44,595 nt of DNA from Dinochytrium kinnereticum. Lineage: Eukaryota; Chytridiomycota; Chytridiomycetes; Chytridiales; Chytridiaceae. The DNA lies in NCBI GenBank assembly GCA_027604005.1, contig JADGJT010000170.1, positions 2,093-46,687 on the forward strand, given 5' to 3'. Positions 1-9,546 of this stretch are shown here, one piece after another (position 1 is the stretch's first letter; every line of letters begins with the position of its first letter). The position numbers were made by a program, and so were the translations under genes. The notes below the pieces were generated by a model. That model did not search any database and was not told where the DNA came from. It was given only the letters and a program-made list of their open reading frames with translations.

Positions 1-2942
1 AAAAACCAGCCATACCTCACAGCGACACCGACTCTGACAATAATAATGATGGAGAAAGAAAGCACCACATACAAAAAACGGTCCCACCACTCATCAGCGA
101 TCCGCCTGAGGGGAAAACTGTAAAGCTCTCTCTCTCTCTCCCTTATCCCTCCCTATCCATCCATCCTCAACTGACAGAGAAGAAAGAAGAAGAAGGACAA
201 CCAAACCATCATGGTCTCTTTCCACCCCTCAACCAACCAAACCATCTTTGCTCTCGCAGTCAACACCAGACGCGTCAAACACGTAAGAAAAAAAATTCCC
301 AGCCAGAACCTCCGTCAAGGTTTATTTCCCACGCTAGACCAGTCACCACTGCATCCCCCCCCCCGCGAAAAATCCAGCGCACCCCGGCGATTCACCGAGA
401 AAAAAAAAAAGGCACAACGGTTTGGGATCGAGAGGCGTCACTCAAAATCCGCCACTGGGTCGTCTTTTGGACAGGCCACTTTGGTTTCTTGAAAGAAGGG
501 GTGAAAAGCAAAAAAAAGAAGAAGGAAAAAGATACGGAACATCTCATAAAAATGCATCTGCCCCCACGCATCTCTCGGGGGGGGGGGATTGTCCTCAGGT
601 TGTTACAAACCTCCCCCCCTCACAGCTCTGGACGCCTTCCCCCCCCCCGAAACAATGCAAGACCATACCAGCTCTAACGCGAAATGCCCTCTGCCCTGTC
701 CAACCACCAAGCCTCCTTCATGCCCCACTGGCACTCCCACAAACACCGGGATGACCCATGCATGCCATCAGCAAGCCCAACATCATCAACCTGGTTCCTC
801 CGAAAACCAGAGGGCCAGAATGAAACAGAGGCGGCTTTTACATCAACCTGAACCTTTGTGGGATTCATGCCAGAGAGGCGACACCGTGGCTCATACCCCA
901 CTTATCACTTTAGGGGTTCAGCGAGATCTCCGCCCCCTCCCCCCCCCCAAGTGGCGTCCGAACCTGGGCGATACATTCAAACACAATAAATAATCATAAG
1001 GGTGAAGGGTGTCAGCACAGCCCCAGAGGCTCGCCTGATCAGTGAGTGAGTGCATGAGTAGGGAGCAAACTTCAGGACTTGGGGTCTCCATAAATCTATT
1101 CAAACTTTTGCTAACCCTCTTTTTCCACAAATATAAATTGGGGGGGCGCGTTCTCGGACATCCCACGGCATCGCGGAGATTACACACAAAGGTAAGCCTG
1201 GAAGTCAAACCTATTACTTCAATAAAACCCCCTCATATGTCTCAGACGGGGGGAAACCCATGAAACACTCCCCCATGCGACGAGGGAAAAGAGTGAAAAG
1301 GTCGAAACAGAGATTTCCAGCAAAGACATCCTTGCATTGACACAAAGATGGCTTACGCGCTTGTGCCTCTCAGTGAGGGGGGTACTCCCATCACTTGTGG
1401 CATCTTCCCTGGGTGAGCAGATGGGAATATTTCCCAACTTCACCATGTATGATTTATGTATTGCGGTAGGAAGGAACATGTCGAGGCTGATGATCCCACA
1501 CTTTGTTTTCAACACCAAAACCCTCACACAATTTTTAATCCCTCCTAGCAACAAAAACAGAGATTTCCAGCAAAGACATCCTTGCATTGACACAAAGATG
1601 GCTTACGCGCTTGTGCCTCTCAGTGGGGGGGTACTCCCATCACTTGTCGCATCTTCCCTGGGTGAGCAGATGGGAATATCCCCCAACTTCACCATGTATG
1701 ATTTATGTATTGCGGTAGGAAGGAACATGTCGAGGCTGATGATCCCACACTTTGTTTTCAACACCAAAACCCTCACACCATTTGTAATCCCTCCGAGCAA
1801 CAAAAAAAAAAAAAAAAAGGCGGGGAAGGACGAGGCGGTGAGGGGGGGGGAAACGAGGCTGGGATGGAACCAAAAAATCCAAAGAAAAGCAAACAATTTC
1901 TGTAAGAAGAAGAAAGAATAAAAAAAATAAGAATGACCACCGAAAAAAGAAAAATCCGTCCACCCACCATCACTCCCTGAATCCCCTGAAAAGATGCACA
2001 CGACACGCGCTGAACGCCTCCCCAAAATCCTCTGCAGCGTCCAGATAAGCATCACGCCCTCCCAACACGAACCAAAACAAAAAAAAACAACAACAACAAA
2101 AACAATCAAACGGCACGCACCAAAAACCCCCAAGCCAAAAAAAACCAAAAAAACCAAAAAGAAAATTTTCACTTTTTCCATAAAAGAGGAAAAGAAAAAT
2201 CCATGATCCCAAATTTCCCTAACACAACCAACAAAAGACAATTGATGAGACAGGTGACGGACAGACTGGCCGGAAAATACCACCGCGTGTGCATGAAAGG
2301 ACAGGGTGCTGCTGTTCTGTTCAAAGGGAAAAAGCAGTCGCATATAGGAAAGGGGGTTGGAAAACAAAAACAAAAAAAAAAACACAGGGACAAAGCACGG
2401 ATGTTACGTCTCACGTGCGGTGGTCACCGCATTCAACAACACTTGGACAAAAAAAAAAGTGTTGGGTGGTGTGGTGCGGTATGCAACCGCAGGAAAGAGG
2501 AAAAGGGTGGAGGGTCAAAGACACTTTTATCCATTTGAACCCTCAAATAAGCAGGCAAAATGCGGGAGTTTTTTTTTTTGTTGCGTTTCCCCTCTCTTTA
2601 GGCAAGGGTGTAGAGAGTGCAGACCGTGTGGGTGGAGGGAAAATGAAGAAAGAAAAAAGCAAAAGAAAAAAAAAAAGGTGGAACAGAATAAAGTGTTCTT
2701 TTTACAACGTGACGCCAGTGGATTTATTGTTAGAGAGATAAATAACCCCCCAAAAATTGGTGAGGTTATGCTCTCTACAGCAAGCACGGAAGAAAAAGAA
2801 TAATGAACCATTATGAAGAGATGATATAGCTTTATATTGTCTCTTCCACCCAAGAAGCAGAAAAAAAGTAAAATAATAGGAGGCCATCCATGACGCTGAC
2901 GAACCGAGCGAGCCATTACATCGCATTGAAAATCCAGCAGCC
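1..2942. other. Gene-poor, low-complexity stretch
   Basis: No coding region could be supported on either strand. The DNA is dominated by A-rich and C/G homopolymer tracts (for example around 600, 1800, 2090 and 2440). The open frames crossing it translate to Lys-, Phe- or Pro-rich low-complexity strings without any recognisable domain. The only clear structure is the 250-bp tandem duplication at 1305-1803. A good 5' splice-like string lies near 1190, but no coding exon could be tied to it. An unrecognised non-coding RNA or a very short gene cannot be excluded. Confidence 0.5.
1305..1803. repeat. Two-copy 250-bp tandem direct repeat
   Basis: Copy 1 is about 1305-1554 and copy 2 about 1555-1803, directly abutting and differing at only a handful of positions plus one G in a G-run. 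Both copies start at the string aaacagagatttccag and end near caacaaaa. Within each unit there is a potential hairpin (GGTGA...TCACC around 1413-1443) enclosing a GGGAA/TTCCC inner stem that stays pairable in copy 2. The high identity suggests a recent duplication. I do not recognise the unit as a known RNA or transposon end. Confidence 0.85.
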
Positions 2943-5796
2943 TCAAAGGGGGATGTCACGCTCAACAAAGGAGTCAATGAACCCTTCCAGAGTGGTCGGG
3001 TAGTCTTTGAACGAAACCCGGCCGTCCACCAAAAAGGTGTTACCCTATTGATCAACAGTAAAGACAGCGTCAAGTCCCACTACGCATTCGCTCCACCGCC
3101 AAAAACAAATTTAAAAAAAAGTGAAAGAAGGGGGGGGTGGTTTGAAGGCCGAGACACACCTGCACAAACACCTTCCTCGCAAGCTTCTTTTTCAGAACGA
3201 TATCCCGATGAGAACTCCACTCGTCTGGCACGCTAGTCACATCCCTGTACCATCTGATACCATTTTCAGCATCCCCAGTGGCCTTGTAAACATGAAGCTT
3301 CATGAGGAACTCATTCATGGCAGGCGCACCGTGCGACAGAATCTTGGTGCGGTCCACACGGATGATTGCGTCGTCTCCATCGGCGCTGATGCTGATGGAT
3401 GCGACGCCACAACGAAGAAGTTCGTTGAAGATGGCGAAACGCGCTTGCATATGGGCCTGACCCCACTTCTTGCTCTGTTTCGGGGATATAAGAAGGAGGA
3501 TTGTTGGAAGGTGGATGTATAGAACAGGGATGAAAAAAAAAAAAAAAAAACACATCTCGGATACTCACGGAGGGATCATAGAACTCAAGAGCAGTGAATC
3601 CCATACGCGCCTAGAAACAAAAAAGGCATGTGTGAGATGAAATATCCAGCACCGCCAAGAATAAAACACCCACCATCTGAAGGTAAGCAATAAAGATAAC
3701 ATCATCAGCATGCTGGTCCTCAGTAAAGATGCTCAAAATCTCGCGATCAACTAAACAAAAGAAACAAAATTGATGTGATCGATTAAAGAATTGTTACAAG
3801 GGGGGAAGGGAGAGAAAAAAGACGGCGCCCCCAATACTCACTGACAAGGGCCATCGCAACGGTCTCCGCCCTGCACTCCTCGTACGAAGATGCAATAGGT
3901 CCAAACTTAGAACCCCACGTCTCTCCTGGCTTATACCAAGTATCAACCTTCTTCCCAGTGACAGGATTCATCGGCGGGTCAGCAACATTAAAGTTATAAA
4001 CACCAGCAGGTTCCTCCGATAAAAGCTTGCCGGATCCGTGACCAAGAAGCTCGTGAAGGCCGACTTGCACTTCAAATGCCTCCCCACGGAACTTACGGTA
4101 AAGATCTTCGTCTTCCGGTGCGATGAAGGTCAGGGTCTCGCCAGGCACAGGGGCATTCACAACGTTTCCAAGTGAAACATTCTTGAAGCCGAAGCTCATA
4201 CGGATATCCTACATAAATCGATTTGAGAGTGAATCAAAAGGTTTAGCATATGTAAAATAGAGATTAATTGACACGCGACAAACTGTAGCACCAAAACTCA
4301 CATCATAGTTAGGGATGTTAATACCTGCCGGAGGATGGCCAGAGGTGGAAAAGGCGACAACCTCAAGAGAAGTGAAATCGGGTCTGTTGAACTTATCCTT
4401 CTCAAACTCAGGGCCCCAAGGAAGACGACGAATAAAATCGGAAGCTCCATTGACCAGACGCTCAAACTTGGCAGTCATTTCCTTGTTAACAACTGAAAAT
4501 TCGAAGATTAAACATCAAAACACTCAAAAAAATGCCAAAAACCAACCAGCAACGAATCCCTCCCACTCGGCTCGGACGCCCGCCGGGTCCTTATACGTCT
4601 CAACAAAGCCAATGTTGGTCTCAACGGTAGGCCCAACATCCTTGATCCAGGCCTTCTGAGACTCCTTGTGAGCCTCCATGCTGCCAGTCTCAAAACTCTC
4701 AGCATACTTTTCCAGCATGACCTTCTGGTTTTCGTTGGCAGCAAACGACACAGCAGACCGCATATGCTCCGCCGCTATCTTCATGGCCTCCTGAAAGTCA
4801 CCGTAGGCCACGGTAATTGTCTTATCCTGATGAATGTGGTCCTCCGTCTTTACGATGGAGGAGGCCACCCGGACGATGTACCCGGTTGAGGTTTTGAAAA
4901 GGCGAGTGTTCAGGGCGGAGATGTTCTTGGATTCAAGGTAAGTCTGCAGAAGAACCATCAGATTATGCTTTTAAATGTAGAACAGCAGGAAATGATATGT
5001 GAATGCTTGCCTGGACAAAAGCGATATCGTCCTGAGTAATGTCGGTGGAGTAGTAGCCACTAACGTGACCATCGTCAGGGTAGCCGATCAAGAGCGAAGC
5101 CGCGGGTTGAAGCGCAAAGATATGGTTCTTCAAGGTCTCGAATGAAGAAGAAGCGAAGCTGGATCCAGAAGCCCCCACAATCTTTTCAAAGTCAGCCTCT
5201 TGACCGCGAGGGATGAACTTGGTGTCTCCAAAAGATTTGAAGTTGCTTGCATCTTTAGCATGGGAAGGAGTCGGATCAGTAACTTAAAAGAAAAGGATGG
5301 ATGAATTAAAAAACAGAAACCTACTGTAGAGAACCTGGACGGCAAACTCCAAGAAGAATGTCCAGGCTTCATCGGTGACACCCGAAGCCTTCTTGAGGGC
5401 GTTAAGATCTCGGGTGCGGGGAGGGTTGGATCCAGGCTCCTTGAACACCTCTTCATTTCCAGCACCGCGTGGATAAGTCATGCAAGAAAGGATGAGATCA
5501 TCGGACAACGCAGATCATGCCCCGCCCTGCACTCACCAGTGAAAAGCTTGACCAGTGTGAGCGACTCATGCGACAGCTGCGCGGCAATGACACTGAATCC
5601 CGCCCATGATGCCTTGACGATGTGGTGGGCTATCAAAAGGATGGTCAGCTCAAGTCACACTGCCACGATTTCACGGCTCACCATACAACTTCTCCTTGTC
5701 GGTGAGGGATTCAAAATGCTTCTTGGCCTCAAGACGGGCGAGGGGCGCCTTTGTGTCGACGAGGAAGCGCAGAGAGTCTCCTGTGGCGATGGTCAT
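2943..5796 (-). CDS. DPP3: Dipeptidyl peptidase III (metallopeptidase family M49)
   Basis: Zinc exopeptidase that removes dipeptides from the N-terminus of short peptides, normally cytosolic. The gene is split into about 11-12 exons that assemble into one continuous M49 protein. The family's zinc-binding motif HELLGH is at about 4055-4038, and the second motif EECRAE, supplying the third zinc ligand, is at about 3881-3864. Other family blocks are visible: the LTDKEKLY start region, the GINIPNYD segment, KNVSLGN, and a C-terminus ending in SFVERDIPL before a TGA at 2943-2945. The chosen start is the ATG at 5796, just upstream of the conserved N-terminal region. An ATG at 5947 opens another frame and was not joined. 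Expected length is close to the usual 700 or so residues. It diverges from the gene at 7034. Confidence 0.93.
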
Positions 5797-7033
5797 CTTC
5801 AGGGTGCGTTGAGTTGTGTTTGCGACGAATGGGGTGAAAAAGTCTGTCTTGGTGTTCCCCCAATTCCAGGTGGTCAATTCCGCGAGGCTCCGAAAGATGC
5901 TGCCAAGCAGATACCTTGGTAGGTGGATGAATAGTGATGACAGCCATCCTGCGTCAAGTCACGAAGGGATACGCAGTCTAATCTCCTGAAAAGAACTGGC
6001 CGATCACCCTTTTAATCCTAGACAAGGAATCCATTCAGTCGCTTGATCCTTTTCAGAAAAGACAAATGAGACATGGAGTGAAGCTTGCATGGCATACGAA
6101 GACTACATGTACTTCTACCATTTACATAAGCTAAGTATCGCTAAGTAATCTTTCCGAGTATGAAACGAAGGGAGCGCCTGATTAAAAAAAAAAAGGGCCA
6201 CAGAGCTGGAATGGCATTGGAAACTTTGTGGAGGCAAAGACTATGCTCTCCTTTTGTGAACAGATGAGTGACGAGAACGACAAACGACTTCCTTGAGAGG
6301 ACACATGTCTGCCTAAAACCTTCTTTCAAACCCTCATCCACACAACATATCTCCCGATATATCGCTGCTGATTTCCTCTGCATCTTGGCTACCGCGGAAG
6401 CCTCTAACGCAACACACAATCGATCAACCAAACAGAGCTACTGTAATCCAGTACGACTTTTTTCAATGGTCACGGTCACGGCTGGTAATTTCGCCCGTGG
6501 ATGTGCAGCCTACAGGTTCACACATATGTCCAGTCTCAGCCCTTATGGCCCTGTATTTTACAAGGGGCCTCAGAGATGCATGAATGGAGGGGGGACACTG
6601 CTATGGCAACTAGTCTTTGGCTTTCAGAATTCAATACATGTATAAGAACAGGAGAGCAAAGAAGAGGAGAACAGAAGGAAAAGAACCGAAATCAGCCAAA
6701 CAGAAACAAAGCAAAGCAGGATGATGGCCCATGACATCTTCTTCCTCGTTTGCGCGCGTCCACGCAGTTGACAAGAAAAGCAACATGCCGACCAGCAGTA
6801 GTGAGAGAATGAAGTCGGATGGGATGGGGTTGGCGCGATAAACCAGCACCCGGCACTAGCCGAGGAGGCCTTGACTCGCCTCCGCGCTCTGGCGGGTTCA
6901 TTTCACATCTCCTTTATTCAAGTGCAGGTGTTGCCCTCAACAATCCCCTTAACGTCTGTCTTCTGGATACATCACACCAAAATTCAGCTCAGCAAAAGAG
7001 ACTAAACAAAGCTCAACCACCCCACTTGCGGCA
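5797..7033. other. Intergenic region between divergent genes
   Basis: This separates the starts of DPP3 (-) and the gene at 7034 (+) and must hold both promoters. No clear TATA box or conserved domain was found. The open frames in it (for example 6141-6431 on the minus strand) are short, without domains and without splice continuations, so I did not call them. Confidence 0.5.
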
Positions 7034-9085
7034 ATGGACACCTTTGATCCCCCAACCCAAACACCCGCATCTCCCACCACCACCAATACCACGACTCAAA
7101 GCACTTTCAAGCCAAAGGGAAAACACCCCCCCATCCTTGCCTGGGGTCTGTCTGACGCCTCTCCCAACGTCCCGCCAAGCACCACCTCCACCCACCCCAT
7201 CACTGGAGGTCTGGTCGGTGACTCCACCACCATCCCCTTCCCAGCAACATCTCGACCCTTCCTGCCCCTCGAATCCCGATACCGCCGTCTGATAGCACCC
7301 GCCCTCCCCACCCCACTTATCGATGACGACCGGTCAGATGCAGCGACCATCGGAACCTCTGTCGCAGGAACAGACGGATGGCAAGACGATGTTGAGGAGG
7401 AGGATGAGGAGGATGAAGAGGTGGTTGGATTTGAGGCTGTCAAGAGGTGGACGCTTCGTGTGAATTCCGCGAAACCCGATCCAGTTATTGAAGACGCCTC
7501 TTCCTCGCACAGCAACCGTCTTCCCCAACCTCCCCTCGTCGCAATGATCGAACGACCCACACGCTCCCCTTCTCCTCCTGCGGCCATCGACCCGGAGGTG
7601 CTTGCCAGTCTTGTTTCAACGCTTCGTCATCCAGGGGATGCTGAGATGGTGATGGATTTTGTGGGGGCTTATCGGGGCCCGAATGTGGTGGATGCTGTTT
7701 ATGAGCGTATCAAGGCTGTTCAGGAGACGAGGGAGAGGAGTTTTTTTGACGATGGGCGGGTTGGTGGCAGGGCTGGGTCGGAGTGGGAGTGGGAGGAGAT
7801 GGAGAGGGGGGGAAGGGGGGAGGACGTGGAGGTTGGGGAGGGTATTGGGGGGAGCGAGGGTAAGGGGTTCTCGGAGGTTGGTGAGGGATGGAAGGTGGAA
7901 AGGGATGAGTCTGTAAACAGTGACTGGATTGTGCTTGAGGAGGAGGAGGAAGGTAAGGCTTTGTGTTGTTTAGGCTTCTTGTTGTTTCTTGTTGTTTTGT
8001 ACTTTCTTTCCTGGCCATCTTTCTTTTTTACTCTCCTTTGCACTCCTCCATCTTTATGGATCACGACAGCAATCCCCATCTTATCAATTCAACCTAATGA
8101 AACCCAACCTTTCACCCCTCCTCTTTTTCCCTTCAACAAAACAGACGAAAGAGCAATCCCCTCTCTAAGATCCCTTCCGAAACGCGCGCTCATCTCCATC
8201 CTGATCTACTCTGGCAACCCCAACCTCCTCAAAACATGTCGTCGCCTCTCCCGCCTTCCTCTACCCGAACTTGGTCACCATCTCGCCCAACTCGTCATAG
8301 CCTTCACCTACAATCCCCACCCACCACCTCCATCCACAAAAACATCCACATCAAACGCTCCAACCCTCGTCCCACCTCCCCCTTCCTCCTCAAGCACGGT
8401 CTCCTCAGCTGGCCTGGACGGCCCGACTCCCACCATGATGGACCCGGCTGTTCTCTTACCGAGATGCGCCAGAGCAGGGTGTTTGAATCGAAGCGCGTTG
8501 ACGTTGCCTTGCCTTGTACGCATGCTTGGTACGTCGTTTATCCCCACTGTTGACACCATTGGAGCTGTTGTGGAGATTGCGGCGCGGGGGAGGCGGTGGA
8601 ACACGGTTCGTGGGGCTTTAACGGTTGCTAGGGGTTTGGAGGGGAGTAGGAGGGTTGGGTTGCTGGTTGAGAGGGGGGGAAGAGGTATTGGGATTGGGGA
8701 TTTGGATGGGCAGCATCGGAGACGGCATTTTTTGCCTGAGGGGGAGGAGGGAGATGGAGGGTTATGTGTTTCGCTTGTTGCTAATCTGGTGGCGAATCAT
8801 GGGGCTTGGCTTGATCGAGAATTTTTTAGGGATTTAGTGGAGGAGGAAGGGATGGAGTTTTCTGAGGAGGTGGTGAGTTGTTTTTTTCAGGGTGTTGTTG
8901 TTTTATTTTCTTTCAAAGTTTTGGCGAGTTTATTTTATTTATTTATTTTCCTTCCTCAGATTGAACACTGCGCGAAAATGTATAATCTTTCTGAAGAAGT
9001 TCTCGAGTACCTCCGTGGGCGGTTTGGGGGTTCCGATGATTTGATGAATTCAATCAGTGCAAGGTTTGCTCGAATGGGAATCTGA
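7034..9085 (+). CDS. Unrecognised protein with low-complexity N-terminus and helical C-terminus
   Basis: I do not recognise this family. The frame stays open across two introns with good borders: 7953-8144 (192 bp, GTAAGG...CAG) and 8873-8959 (87 bp, GTGAGT...CAG). Both are multiples of three, so the spliced product would be 590 residues. The first 130 residues are Pro/Thr/Ser-rich. A strongly acidic run (Glu/Asp) lies near residue 120, and a Gly/Glu-rich segment precedes the first intron. After the intron, alternating helical segments and a Pro-rich linker precede a C-terminal part with several Leu/Val-rich helices and the closing stretch YLRGRFGGSDDL. No signal peptide or membrane helix is evident once the first intron, which encodes a hydrophobic run, is removed. 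Start: ATG at 7034, the first in this frame. Regulation of cytoskeleton or vesicles would be a guess, so no function is assigned. Confidence 0.7.
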   Translation: MDTFDPPTQTPASPTTTNTTTQSTFKPKGKHPPILAWGLSDASPNVPPSTTSTHPITGGLVGDSTTIPFPATSRPFLPLESRYRRLIAPALPTPLIDDDRSDAATIGTSVAGTDGWQDDVEEEDEEDEEVVGFEAVKRWTLRVNSAKPDPVIEDASSSHSNRLPQPPLVAMIERPTRSPSPPAAIDPEVLASLVSTLRHPGDAEMVMDFVGAYRGPNVVDAVYERIKAVQETRERSFFDDGRVGGRAGSEWEWEEMERGGRGEDVEVGEGIGGSEGKGFSEVGEGWKVERDESVNSDWIVLEEEEEGKALCCLGFLLFLVVLYFLSWPSFFFTLLCTPPSLWITTAIPILSIQPNETQPFTPPLFPFNKTDERAIPSLRSLPKRALISILIYSGNPNLLKTCRRLSRLPLPELGHHLAQLVIAFTYNPHPPPPSTKTSTSNAPTLVPPPPSSSSTVSSAGLDGPTPTMMDPAVLLPRCARAGCLNRSALTLPCLVRMLGTSFIPTVDTIGAVVEIAARGRRWNTVRGALTVARGLEGSRRVGLLVERGGRGIGIGDLDGQHRRRHFLPEGEEGDGGLCVSLVANLVANHGAWLDREFFRDLVEEEGMEFSEEVVSCFFQGVVVLFSFKVLASLFYLFIFLPQIEHCAKMYNLSEEVLEYLRGRFGGSDDLMNSISARFARMGI

Positions 9086-9546
9086 TAGCGAGGATGGAAG
9101 GGTTTTTTTTTTTGGTTTGCTGTTGTTTTGGGACTTTATCACTGAATTTTTTATAATTTTTGTTTTTACCTTTCTGTTCATTACTTTCCTTCTTTTTTAC
9201 CTTTTGTTCCCTTCTTCTTCAAAGCCCACAACTGGAGTGGATGGTTTCGCTGTCGTTGCATTTATTATTATTTCATGTCCATATTTATCATCATTCTTTT
9301 ATTACATCTTACGTTAGCATTGAGTTATTCCGCTTCCCATCATCCCATTCCATTTATCAGTGAACTCCTTCTTTTTTTCTGACACCAAAACGTCCTATGC
9401 TTGAGCCGTCTCTATTCTGTATCACCGAATGAAGAAAAACCTGACAATCCATTCCTGTTGACAATCACCACCAACCCCGCCAACCCTCAACCAACGACCA
9501 CACCGTGCTGAAGACGAAGGCGATCAGACGTTTTTAAGCAGCCATC
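9086..9546. other. Intergenic, T-rich
   Basis: Spacer between two same-strand genes. The first part is T-rich and is presumably the 3' UTR and transcription end of the preceding gene. The last 100 bases should carry the CFAP45 promoter and 5' UTR. No further gene is seen. Confidence 0.5.

Noticed and set aside
1140..1210. Sequence CTTACC on the minus strand resembling the U1 snRNA 5' end
   Set aside because: No U1 stem-loops or Sm site follow; it is more simply a 5' splice-like string on the plus strand.
1337..1921. 194-residue open frame across the 250-bp tandem repeat
   Set aside because: The frame just repeats itself because the DNA is duplicated, then runs into poly-Lys from an A tract. 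No domain and no codon bias.
1603..2385. 260-residue minus-strand open frame rich in Phe and Val
   Set aside because: Produced by T-rich low-complexity DNA; no domain or start context, and it overlaps the repeat.
3121..3522. 133-residue plus-strand open frame
   Set aside because: Antisense shadow of a DPP3 exon that matches the family clearly on the minus strand.
5729..5947. ATG at 5947 as the DPP3 start
   Set aside because: It opens a different frame and joining it would require a 15-bp intron. The ATG at 5796 leads directly into the conserved N-terminus.
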